Source: Clostridium sp. CAG:273 | GTDB taxonomy: Bacteria > Bacillota > Clostridia > TANB77 > CAG-508 | Assembly (NCBI GenBank): GCA_000438355.1 | Contig: FR901512.1 | Location: forward strand, 1 to 7,457 | DNA: 7,457 bases | Direction: 5' to 3' | In this document: positions 1 through 5,811 of the stretch, piece after piece | Position numbering within the stretch: position 1 is the first letter of the stretch | How the letters are laid out: every line of letters starts with the position of its first letter | Translations under genes and position numbers: made by a program | The notes under the pieces: generated by a model | Databases searched by the model: none | Told to the model about the DNA's origin: nothing | What the model saw: the letters and a program-made list of their open reading frames with translations, nothing else

Positions 1-107
1 ATATTCTAATTTATAAAATATAAATTTTAAATTATAGTAAATATAAAGTTCTAAAATTCACGTTATAGAATAGACATTATGTATAAAACTACATTAGGAG
101 GAATAAC

Positions 108-758
108 GTGAGAAATACAAAAACAAAAAATAGTAAAAGAATTTTAACAGTAATTACAAATTATTTTATAGAAAATATTAAAAGTTATACTTTTGTTGCA
201 ATTATATTTGTTATAGGGATAGCATTAGCAATTGTATTTATAAATAATTTGGAAGAAACTCAAAGAAACGAAATAAGTACATATATAACAACATTTACTA
301 ATTCTTTAAAAGATGGATATACAATAAATAAAGCGACATTGTTCACGAGTTCGGCTTGGAAAAACATAATATTATGCATTATTATGTGGTTTGCAGGTTC
401 TACTGTTATAGGAATACCAATTGTACTTGGAATAGTTGCTTATAGAGGATTTTGCATAGGATATACAGTTTTAGCATTAACATTTACATATGGAACAGGG
501 AGTGGAACAATATTTTTTCTTACATCAATGCTGTTACAAAATATAGTAATAATACCATGTATACTTTCACTTGCAGTAAGTGGTCTAAAACTATATAAAT
601 CTATAATAAAAGACAGAAGAAGAGAAAATGTAAAAATAGAGATAGTAAGACATACAATTTTTTCAATATTAGTGCTAATTATGTTAATTATTGCATCACT
701 TATAGAAACTTATATTTCAACTAGTTTACTACAAACTGTAATAGGACTATTTCAATAA
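108..758 (+). CDS. spoIIM: Stage II sporulation protein M (engulfment complex membrane protein)
   Basis: This 216-residue protein looks like SpoIIM. In the family, SpoIIM is the membrane scaffold of the SpoIID-SpoIIM-SpoIIP complex, which remodels peptidoglycan while the mother cell engulfs the forespore. Visible features are a basic N-terminus, a first transmembrane helix at about residues 28-46, an extracytoplasmic loop, and four further hydrophobic segments at about 86-111, 114-127, 133-157 and 182-200. The core contains GIPIVLG (102-108) followed by YRGFCIGYT (112-120), a hallmark of the family. The C-terminal helix ends in an E-T-Y motif (200-202), also typical. Length matches the usual 200-215 residues. 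The start is GTG at 108, six bases after a perfect AGGAGG (96-101). The B. subtilis homologue is made in the mother cell under sigma-E, but I found no convincing sigma-E site in the 107 bases available. spoIID and spoIIP are not in the window. Confidence 0.92.
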   Translation: MRNTKTKNSKRILTVITNYFIENIKSYTFVAIIFVIGIALAIVFINNLEETQRNEISTYITTFTNSLKDGYTINKATLFTSSAWKNIILCIIMWFAGSTVIGIPIVLGIVAYRGFCIGYTVLALTFTYGTGSGTIFFLTSMLLQNIVIIPCILSLAVSGLKLYKSIIKDRRRENVKIEIVRHTIFSILVLIMLIIASLIETYISTSLLQTVIGLFQ

Positions 759-864
759 TAAGTATAAACATTTATATTATTGGAATATAGCCAAATTTTA
801 ATAATATGATGTAATTCAAAATAGTTAAAATAATAAAAATAAAAAAGAAAATAGTAAAAATATC

Positions 865-902
865 TTTACAATTTTGACGTAATTTGATATAACATATAAA
901 GT
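865..902 (+). promoter_or_regulatory. Overlapping candidate sigma-A promoters for xerD
   Basis: Two interleaved promoter-like pairs occur in the 216-base spoIIM-xerD gap. One is TTTACA (865-870), 17 bases, TATAAC (888-893). The other is TTGACG (874-879), 17 bases, TAAAGT (897-902). Either would give a leader of about 60-75 bases before xerD. Such matches arise easily in AT-rich DNA, so this is a prediction only. The rest of the gap (759-864 and 903-960) shows no open frame or T-tailed hairpin. Confidence 0.35.
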
Positions 903-974
903 GATTTATGTAAATTCTTTATTTAAAAGTTATATTACATACGGCATAATATTTAAAGGGATAGGGGAGCTAAA

Positions 975-1856
975 ATGGAAAAACATATAAAATTATTTTT
1001 GGAATTTCTTCAAGACGATAAAAAATTGTCAGATAACACATTACAATCATACAAAAGAGATATCGAACAATACAGAGATTATATTCAAGAAAACAGAATC
1101 AACTATTTAAAAGTAGATGGCGAAGATTTACAAGAATATTTAAAGAAATTACAAGAGATGGGAAAGAAAACTTCTACTATTTCTAGAAATTTAGCATCTA
1201 TAAGGTCTTTTTACCAATATTTATTAAGAGTTAAAAAAATTAAACATGACCCAACAGATGGAATACAATCACCAAAGGTAGAAAAAAAGGCACCAAGTGT
1301 GTTAACTTCAAAAGAAGTAGAGTTACTTTTAGAACAACCAAAAGATGTTGACTTAAAAGGAACTAGAGATAAAGCAATGTTAGAATTTGCATATGCTACA
1401 GGAATGAGAGTAACAGAAATAATATCATTAGACATAGATGATGTAAACTTAAGCGAAGGCTTTGTTACATGCAATAGTGGTAAAAAACAAAGAACAATCC
1501 CAATAGGAACAATGTCATTAAAAGCATTAAAAGAGTACATAGAAGAAGCAAGACCAGTTATAATAAAAGATGAAAATGAAAAAGCATTATTTGTTAATAC
1601 AAATGGAAAAAGATTAACAAGACAAGGTTTCTGGAAAATAATAAAATACTATAAAGAACAAGCACATATTGCAAAAGATATTACACCACATGTATTAAGA
1701 CATTCGTTTGCAACACATTTATTACAAAATGGTGCAGACCTAAAATCTATACAAACAATGCTTGGACATTCAGATATATCATCAACACAAGTGTATGTAC
1801 AATTCCAAGACCCAGAATTAAGAGATATATACAAAAAAAGTCATCCAAGAGCTTAA
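975..1856 (+). CDS. xerD: Site-specific tyrosine recombinase XerD
   Basis: This 293-residue protein is a Xer-type tyrosine recombinase. Xer enzymes resolve chromosome dimers at dif sites and are also used by some integrative elements. An N-terminal SAM-like core-binding domain covers about residues 1-90 (NTLQSYKRDI, then STISRNLASIRSFYQYL). A catalytic domain follows from about 108. The full active site is visible: R145 in ATGMRVTEI, K170 in SGKKQR, H239 and R242 in HVLRHSFATH, H265 in LGHSDIS, and the nucleophile Y274. The C-terminus, YKKSHPRA, is typical of the XerD branch. The start at 975 follows GGGGAG (964-969) by five bases. The gene stands near spoIIM as in B. subtilis. It has full length, intact catalysis and no adjacent integron or phage genes, which argues for the chromosomal housekeeping enzyme. 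XerC, or another Xer paralogue, is the main alternative name. Confidence 0.88.
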   Translation: MEKHIKLFLEFLQDDKKLSDNTLQSYKRDIEQYRDYIQENRINYLKVDGEDLQEYLKKLQEMGKKTSTISRNLASIRSFYQYLLRVKKIKHDPTDGIQSPKVEKKAPSVLTSKEVELLLEQPKDVDLKGTRDKAMLEFAYATGMRVTEIISLDIDDVNLSEGFVTCNSGKKQRTIPIGTMSLKALKEYIEEARPVIIKDENEKALFVNTNGKRLTRQGFWKIIKYYKEQAHIAKDITPHVLRHSFATHLLQNGADLKSIQTMLGHSDISSTQVYVQFQDPELRDIYKKSHPRA

Positions 1857-1918
1857 AAAATAGAAATTCTGGAAATGTTATATATTAGGAATATAAAAAT
1901 TAATTTAATTGTAAAAAT

Positions 1919-1960
1919 AGCTGTAATAGGATATAAATTCCATTACAGCTTTTATTTTTA
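1919..1960 (+). terminator. Rho-independent terminator after xerD
   Basis: AGCTGTAAT (1919-1927) pairs perfectly with ATTACAGCT (1942-1950). The stem can extend inward by GG/CC across a one-base bulge. A T-rich tail (1950-1960) follows. An A-rich stretch just upstream (1913-1917) could let it work weakly on the opposite strand, though no convergent gene is present. It separates xerD from rny. Bases 1857-1918 hold nothing recognisable. Confidence 0.85.
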
Positions 1961-1976
1961 TTTCTCCAAAAACTAC

Positions 1977-2005
1977 TTGACAGTTTACAATAATACATAT
2001 AAAAT
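1977..2005 (+). promoter_or_regulatory. Sigma-A promoter for rny
   Basis: A perfect TTGACA (1977-1982) is followed by a 17-base spacer and TAAAAT (2000-2005), one base from the consensus TATAAT. Placed directly after the xerD terminator, it predicts a transcript starting near 2012 with a leader of about 90 bases. It is the best promoter in the window and implies that rny is transcribed independently. Confidence 0.8.
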
Positions 2006-2019
2006 AATAGTGTAGACAA

Positions 2020-2060
2020 AAATATATTTTAGTACAAATAATAATTTGTGATATATATTT
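2020..2060 (+). promoter_or_regulatory. Possible long hairpin in the rny leader
   Basis: AAATATAT (2020-2027) can pair with ATATATTT (2053-2060). Beyond an internal loop, ACAAAT (2034-2039) pairs with ATTTGT (2044-2049) around a four-base loop. The structure would begin about eight bases from the predicted 5' end and finish about 25 bases before the ribosome binding site. It is AT-only except for two C-G pairs, so stability is modest. A regulatory role is inference. Confidence 0.35.
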
Positions 2061-2083
2061 ATGGTACATTGAAAATTTAATAG

Positions 2084-2092
2084 AAAGAGGTG
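2084..2092 (+). promoter_or_regulatory. Ribosome binding site that fixes the rny start
   Basis: AAAGAGGTG matches the anti-Shine-Dalgarno sequence and lies nine bases before ATG at 2102. An in-frame GTG at 2090 would begin four codons earlier, but it lies inside this ribosome binding site and has no good site of its own. ATG 2102 is therefore the likely start. Confidence 0.8.
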
Positions 2093-2101
2093 CAAAAGAT
2101 T

Positions 2102-3643
2102 ATGGATATAATAATCAATGTCGCCGTTTTTCTAATCTCAGCAGTTATATTTACATTTGTTGGAATGTATATTAGAAAAAAACTTGCTGAATCTAAAATG
2201 AAAAGTGCCGAGGCAGAAGCAAAAAAAATACTAGACATAGCAAATGTAGAAGCAGAAAATAAGAGGAAAGAAGAAATCATCAAGGCAAAAGAAGAAATTA
2301 TGAATGCAAGAAATGAATTAGATCAAGAGATTAGAGAAAGAAGAGGCGAAGTACAAAGTCAAGAAAGAAGACTAATCCAAAAGGAAGAAAATTTGGAGAG
2401 AAAGATTGAAAAAATCGAAAACAAGGAAAAAGATTTAGAAAGCCAAGAAAAAGAAATAGTAGAAAGAAAGCAAACTTTAAATGAAACTATAGAAAAACAA
2501 CTTAAAGAATTGCAGAGAATTTCTGGTTTAAGTAAAGACGAAGCAAAACAAATTTTACTTTCTGAAATGGACAAAAAACTTACTGCTGAAAAAGCTCAAT
2601 TGGTAAGAGAAAGAGAGAGCGAGTTTAAGGAAGAATCTGAAAAGAAAGCAAGAGAATTAATTGGTTATGCTATTCAAAAATGTGCAGCAGACCATACTTC
2701 TGAAACAACTGTATCAATAGTTGCTCTTCCAAATGATGAAATGAAAGGAAGAATTATTGGTAGAGAGGGAAGAAACATAAAAGCTTTAGAAACATTAACA
2801 GGAATAGACTTAATTATAGACGATACACCAGAAGCAGTAGTTATTTCTGGCTTTGACCCATTAAGAAGAGAAGTAGCTAAAATTGCACTTGAAAAGCTTA
2901 TTGAAGATGGTAGAATACATCCTGCAAAAATTGAAGAAATGGTAGAAAAGGCAAAAGAAGAAGTTTCTGAAAGTATAAAAGAAGCAGGAGAAAGAGCAAT
3001 AATGGAAACTGGAGTTATAGGACTTCATCCAGATATTATAAAATTGCTTGGTAAATTAAAATATAGGACAAGTTATGGTCAAAATGTATTAAACCATTCT
3101 ATAGAGGTATCTAACCTTGCTAGAATAATGGCAGAAGAGTTAGGATTAGATCCAAAATTAGCTAGACGTGCAGGTCTTTTACACGATATAGGAAAAGCTC
3201 TAGACCATGACATGGAAGGAACACATGTTGAAATTGGTGTGGAAGTTCTTAAGAAATATAAAGAAAATCCAAATGTTATAAATGCTGTAGAAGCACACCA
3301 TGGAGATGTTGAACCACAAACAATAGAAGCTGTTTTAGTACAAGCAGCAGATGCAATATCTGCATCAAGACCAGGGGCTAGAAGAGAAACTCTAGAAACA
3401 TACATTAAGAGACTAGAAGAGTTAGAGAAAATTGCAGATTCATTTGAAGGTGTAGAAAAATCATTTGCAATACAAGCAGGTAGAGAAATAAGAATAATTG
3501 TTAAACCTGACAAAATTTCAGATGATAAAATGACACTTCTAGCAAAAGATGTAGCAAAGAGTGTTGAAGATGAAATGGAATATCCAGGTCAAATAAAAAT
3601 AAACTTAATAAGAGAAACTAGAGTAGTAGATTATGCAAAATAA
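2102..3643 (+). CDS. rny: Ribonuclease Y, membrane-anchored mRNA decay endonuclease
   Basis: This 513-residue protein is RNase Y, the endoribonuclease that starts bulk mRNA turnover in many Firmicutes and acts at the cytoplasmic membrane. It has the full family order: one N-terminal membrane helix (about residues 2-24), a long charged coiled coil rich in E, K and R (about 28-185), a KH RNA-binding domain with its GxxG loop as GREG (220-223), and an HD hydrolase domain. The HD metal ligands are visible: H332 in the NHSIEV segment, H361-D362 in LLHDIGKA, and D417 in QAADAISASRPGARRE. Length is close to the 520 residues of B. subtilis RNase Y. Counting from the alternative GTG at 2090 would add four residues. 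The gene has its own promoter and terminator here. In B. subtilis the next gene is ymdB; here a two-gene module intervenes. No defects are seen. Confidence 0.97.
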   Translation: MDIIINVAVFLISAVIFTFVGMYIRKKLAESKMKSAEAEAKKILDIANVEAENKRKEEIIKAKEEIMNARNELDQEIRERRGEVQSQERRLIQKEENLERKIEKIENKEKDLESQEKEIVERKQTLNETIEKQLKELQRISGLSKDEAKQILLSEMDKKLTAEKAQLVRERESEFKEESEKKARELIGYAIQKCAADHTSETTVSIVALPNDEMKGRIIGREGRNIKALETLTGIDLIIDDTPEAVVISGFDPLRREVAKIALEKLIEDGRIHPAKIEEMVEKAKEEVSESIKEAGERAIMETGVIGLHPDIIKLLGKLKYRTSYGQNVLNHSIEVSNLARIMAEELGLDPKLARRAGLLHDIGKALDHDMEGTHVEIGVEVLKKYKENPNVINAVEAHHGDVEPQTIEAVLVQAADAISASRPGARRETLETYIKRLEELEKIADSFEGVEKSFAIQAGREIRIIVKPDKISDDKMTLLAKDVAKSVEDEMEYPGQIKINLIRETRVVDYAK

Positions 3644-3680
3644 TTTGAAAGTTTAAGGAATTATAAAGCAAAAGATATAA

Positions 3681-3716
3681 ATAGACAATATAAAAAAATA
3701 TATTGTCTATTTTTTT
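3681..3716 (+). terminator. Strong rho-independent terminator after rny
   Basis: ATAGACAATATA (3681-3692) and TATATTGTCTAT (3699-3710) form a perfect 12-bp stem around a six-A loop. A run of six T follows (3711-3716). Two further A-T pairs (3679-3680 with 3711-3712) are possible. It should end most rny transcripts before the next genes. Confidence 0.93.
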
Positions 3717-3739
3717 ATGCAAAAATATAAAAATAATTT

Positions 3740-3769
3740 TTTACATTTCTAATTTTGTAAAAATAATAT
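3740..3769 (+). promoter_or_regulatory. Candidate promoter for the mntA-hepT-ymdB transcript
   Basis: TTTACA (3740-3745), an 18-base spacer and TAATAT (3764-3769) form a plausible sigma-A promoter between the rny terminator and the nucleotidyltransferase gene. A 10-base palindrome, TTTAATTAAA (3772-3781), lies at the expected transcription start and could be an operator, but such palindromes are common by chance in DNA this AT-rich. Confidence 0.35.
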
Positions 3770-3815
3770 TGTTTAATTAAAAAAAATATAGTATTATAAT
3801 TATTAGGTGATATAA

Positions 3816-4103
3816 ATGAAGTTTGGTTTATCAGATGATATATATGAAAAAATTAAAAAAATAGCAGATAAATATAATAAATATAAATTTAAAATATTCG
3901 GTTCTAGAGCCAGAGGAGATTACAGAAGTAATTCAGATATAGATATTGCAATAGAGGGAAATATTGATAAAAAAGATAAGTTTAATATAGTAAATGAATT
4001 TGATATGATAGATATGGTGTATACAATGGATATAGTTTTTATAGAAGATATAACTAAAAAGGAATTTTTAGATTCTATATTAAAGGAGGGAATTAATTTA
4101 TGA
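3816..4103 (+). CDS. MntA-like minimal nucleotidyltransferase (probable type VII antitoxin)
   Basis: This 95-residue protein is a minimal nucleotidyltransferase of the MntA/HI0073 type. In characterised type VII toxin-antitoxin systems, MntA transfers AMP from ATP onto a tyrosine of the HepT toxin and silences it. The signature GS-x10-DxD is complete: G29-S30, then D41 and D43 in SDIDIAI. A third acidic residue, D72 in MDIVFIED, fits the third metal ligand, so the enzyme looks active. The fold is contained in a single small domain with no membrane segment. The ATG at 3816 follows AGGTGA (3805-3810) by five bases. The stop codon overlaps the next gene's start as ATGA, suggesting translational coupling. 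Base composition is low even for this window: about 21% G+C in 3841-4080 by hand count. Family assignment is strong; the antitoxin role is inferred from the partner gene. Confidence 0.87.
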   Translation: MKFGLSDDIYEKIKKIADKYNKYKFKIFGSRARGDYRSNSDIDIAIEGNIDKKDKFNIVNEFDMIDMVYTMDIVFIEDITKKEFLDSILKEGINL

Positions 4104-4498
4104 ATAGATTTGTTCAAAGAAAAAATGATTATGAAAATGCTCTTAAAAGATTAAAAGAAGCATTGATAGAAGATGAAAGTGAAATAGTCATAGATGGCGT
4201 TTTACATAGATATGAATTTACTTTTGGACTTGCTTGGAAATGTATGAAAGACTATTTGGAATATTTGGGTTTAGAAAATAAAACAGGAAGTCCAAGAGAA
4301 GTTATACAGTTATCATATAAACAAAATATTATAGAAGATGGTGAATTATGGATTGAAATGATGCTTTCAAGAAATTCATTATCTCATTTATATGATGAGG
4401 GAACTTCTAGAGAAATTTACAATGATATAAAGGAAAGGTTTGTAAAAGAATTTGAAAAATTAGAAAATAAATTTAATGAGGTAAATATAGAACTATAA
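4100..4498 (+). CDS. HepT-like HEPN protein (nucleotidyltransferase substrate-binding family; probable toxin)
   Basis: This 132-residue, mainly helical protein belongs to the HI0074/HepT group, annotated in databases as nucleotidyltransferase substrate-binding protein. The family segment RYEFTFGLAWKCMKDYLEY (residues 37-55) is evident. The HEPN catalytic motif is intact as R91-NSLS-H96-L-Y98, that is R-x4-H-x-Y. In studied HepT toxins, the R and H cleave RNA and the Y is the residue modified by MntA. The start at 4100 overlaps the mntA stop by four bases, and a strong AAAGGAGG (4082-4089) lies inside the end of mntA. The stop codon is 20 bases before ymdB, so all three genes probably share a transcript. 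Many HI0074 relatives have not been shown to be toxins, so RNase activity is inference from the motif. No truncation is seen. Confidence 0.85.
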   Translation: MNRFVQRKNDYENALKRLKEALIEDESEIVIDGVLHRYEFTFGLAWKCMKDYLEYLGLENKTGSPREVIQLSYKQNIIEDGELWIEMMLSRNSLSHLYDEGTSREIYNDIKERFVKEFEKLENKFNEVNIEL

Positions 4499-4518
4499 AT
4501 ATAAAGGAGGCTGTAAAG

Positions 4519-5292
4519 TTGAAAATCTTAGCTATAGGTGATATTGTAGGCGAAGGTGGACTTGATAAATTAAAAGAGGTTTTACCTAAAATAAAGGAAG
4601 AGGAAAATATAGATTTTGTTATAGTAAATGCAGAAAATTCTTCTGGAGGAATGGGACTTACAACAAAATGTTTTAATATATTACAAAAATTAAAAGTAGA
4701 TGTAATAACAATGGGAAACCACACATGGGCAAAGAAGGATATTTTTGAGTTTATAAATAGTCAAATGATAATAAGACCTGCAAATTATTCTGAGGGAGTG
4801 CCAGGGCATGGTTATGGAATTTATGAGTGCAAAGGAAAGAAAATAGCAGTAATAGATTTAATTGGAAGAACAGACATGGGCGTATTATCCGAAAATCCAT
4901 TTTTAGTAGTAAATAAAATAATAAATAAAATTTCAGAAAGAGTAGATATTATTATAGTAGACTTCCATGCAGAAGCAACTGCTGAAAAAATAGCTATGAA
5001 GCACCATTTAGATGGAAAAGTTAATTTTATTTTTGGTACTCATACACATGTTCAAACAGCAGATGAAGAAGTAACAGAAAAGGGAACAGCATATATAACT
5101 GATTTAGGAATGACCGGACCAAAAAATTCTGTTATAGGAATGGATGCAGAAGCATCTCTTAAAAGGTTTATTACTTCTCTTCCAGAAAGATATAAATTAG
5201 CAACTGGAGAATGTATTTTATGTGGTGTAATAGTAGATATTAATGACGAATGTTGTCGAACAGAAAGTATTCGTAGAATATATATGAAATAA
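4519..5292 (+). CDS. ymdB: YmdB family metallophosphoesterase (2',3'-cyclic nucleotide phosphodiesterase)
   Basis: This 257-residue protein matches the YmdB family (TIGR00282 type). The B. subtilis member is a di-metal phosphodiesterase with activity on 2',3'-cyclic nucleotides and affects the choice between motility and biofilm formation. The metal and active-site residues are all present: D8 in GDIVG, E39-N40 in VNAENS, N67-H68 in MGNHTW, H150 in DFHAEAT, and H175 and H177 in GTHTHVQTAD. Further conserved stretches are RPANY (86-90) and GTAYITDLGMTGP (189-201). Length is close to the usual 260-265, with no signal peptide, so it should be cytoplasmic. The start is TTG at 4519, eight bases after AAAGGAGG (4503-4510). 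In B. subtilis it directly follows rny; here it follows the HepT-like gene by 20 bases, and I see no separate promoter. Its transcription is therefore probably tied to the MntA/HepT pair. Confidence 0.95.
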   Translation: MKILAIGDIVGEGGLDKLKEVLPKIKEEENIDFVIVNAENSSGGMGLTTKCFNILQKLKVDVITMGNHTWAKKDIFEFINSQMIIRPANYSEGVPGHGYGIYECKGKKIAVIDLIGRTDMGVLSENPFLVVNKIINKISERVDIIIVDFHAEATAEKIAMKHHLDGKVNFIFGTHTHVQTADEEVTEKGTAYITDLGMTGPKNSVIGMDAEASLKRFITSLPERYKLATGECILCGVIVDINDECCRTESIRRIYMK

Positions 5293-5349
5293 ATGACGAA
5301 AAAGCCTGAAAACACTCGACGAGAAGTGATTTGAATTTGATGAAAACTA

Positions 5350-5378
5350 TAGACAATTTCCAATAAATGTAATATAAA
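5350..5378 (+). promoter_or_regulatory. Candidate promoter for spoVS
   Basis: TAGACA (5350-5355), a 17-base spacer and TATAAA (5373-5378) form a sigma-A-like promoter 45 bases before spoVS. B. subtilis spoVS depends on sigma-H, but I found no good match to that consensus here (an AGGA-type -35 paired with GAAT). No T-tailed hairpin separates ymdB from spoVS, so read-through from ymdB is also possible. Confidence 0.4.
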
Positions 5379-5422
5379 TATACTTGTAAACGAAATAAAA
5401 ATAAAATCATAGGAGGCAAAAA

Positions 5423-5686
5423 ATGGAAATTTTAAAAATCTCATCAAAATCAAATCCAAATTCTGTAGCAGGAGCTATTGCAGGATTGGTAAAAGAAGTG
5501 GACAGAGCGGAAATGCAAGCAATTGGTGCAGGAGCTCTTAATCAAGCAGTGAAGGCTGTTGCAATAGCAAGAGGGTTTGTAGCACCAGCAGGAGTTGATT
5601 TAGTATGTATACCAGCATTTGCAGAAGTTGAAGTAGAGGGGGAAGACAGAACAGGCATAAAATTAATAGTTGAATCTAGAAAATAA
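5423..5686 (+). CDS. spoVS: Stage V sporulation protein S
   Basis: This 87-residue protein is a very clear SpoVS. The family is small and highly conserved, with an Alba-like fold. In B. subtilis its loss blocks sporulation at stage V, around coat assembly, and the molecular role is still poorly defined; nucleic acid binding has been suggested. The family core is visible as NPNSVAGAIAGL (11-22), QAIGAGALNQAVKAVAIARG (32-51) and VDLVCIPAF (58-66), ending in IKLIVESRK. Length agrees with the 86 residues of the B. subtilis protein, and there is no signal or membrane segment. ATG at 5423 follows a perfect AGGAGG (5411-5416) by six bases. Its position after ymdB is the same as in B. subtilis. It is closed by its own terminator. 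Confidence 0.97.
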   Translation: MEILKISSKSNPNSVAGAIAGLVKEVDRAEMQAIGAGALNQAVKAVAIARGFVAPAGVDLVCIPAFAEVEVEGEDRTGIKLIVESRK

Positions 5687-5699
5687 AATTTAATAAATT

Positions 5700-5735
5700 G
5701 GGGGCATGAAGAAATATTTTACATGCTCTTTTTTT
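5700..5735 (+). terminator. Rho-independent terminator after spoVS
   Basis: The G-run plus GCATG arm (5700-5708) pairs with CATGC and the following TCTT (5722-5730), including G-C and G-U pairs. The loop is 13 bases. A run of seven T ends at 5735. It separates spoVS from the solute-binding protein gene. Confidence 0.85.
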
Positions 5736-5748
5736 GTATAAAATCTGC

Positions 5749-5777
5749 TTGAAAAAGTTATTATTATGTTATATTAT
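5749..5777 (+). promoter_or_regulatory. Sigma-A promoter for the solute-binding protein gene
   Basis: TTGAAA (5749-5754), a 17-base spacer and TATTAT (5772-5777) lie immediately after the spoVS terminator. The predicted start near 5784 leaves a short leader of about 28 bases before the start codon. The arrangement indicates a separate transcription unit. Confidence 0.6.
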
Positions 5778-5797
5778 ATAAAAGTATTATGATTTGT

Positions 5798-5806
5798 AAG
5801 GGGTGG
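5798..5806 (+). promoter_or_regulatory. Ribosome binding site that fixes the solute-binding protein start
   Basis: AAGGGGTGG lies five bases before TTG at 5812. The longer in-frame alternative, GTG at 5803, falls inside this site and so cannot use it. TTG 5812 is the better start and removes three residues. Confidence 0.7.
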
Positions 5807-5811
5807 ATTTA

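Noticed and set aside
753..782. Inverted repeat CAATAATA / TATTATTG overlapping the spoIIM stop codon
   Set aside because: The stem is nearly all A-T with a 14-base loop and no T-run after it, so it is not a convincing terminator.
1211..1540. Minus-strand open frame of 109 codons inside xerD
   Set aside because: It is antisense to the XerD catalytic domain and shows no protein features of its own.
3079..3513. Long open frame of 144 codons on the minus strand inside rny
   Set aside because: It lies wholly antisense to the conserved HD domain of RNase Y, resembles no family I know and has a composition typical of a mirrored coding frame.
3795..3800. Perfect TATAAT just before the mntA-like gene
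   Set aside because: Transcription from it would begin within the ribosome binding site, and no good -35 lies at 16-18 bases; the TTTACA/TAATAT pair upstream is preferred.
5242..5300. Direct repeat AATGACGAA at 5242-5250 and 5292-5300
   Set aside because: Similarity does not extend reliably beyond nine bases, and the first copy is within conserved ymdB coding sequence; no sign of a target-site duplication.
5052..5459. Minus-strand open frame of 135 codons spanning the ymdB end and spoVS start
   Set aside because: It overlaps two clearly real genes on the + strand and has no recognisable domain.
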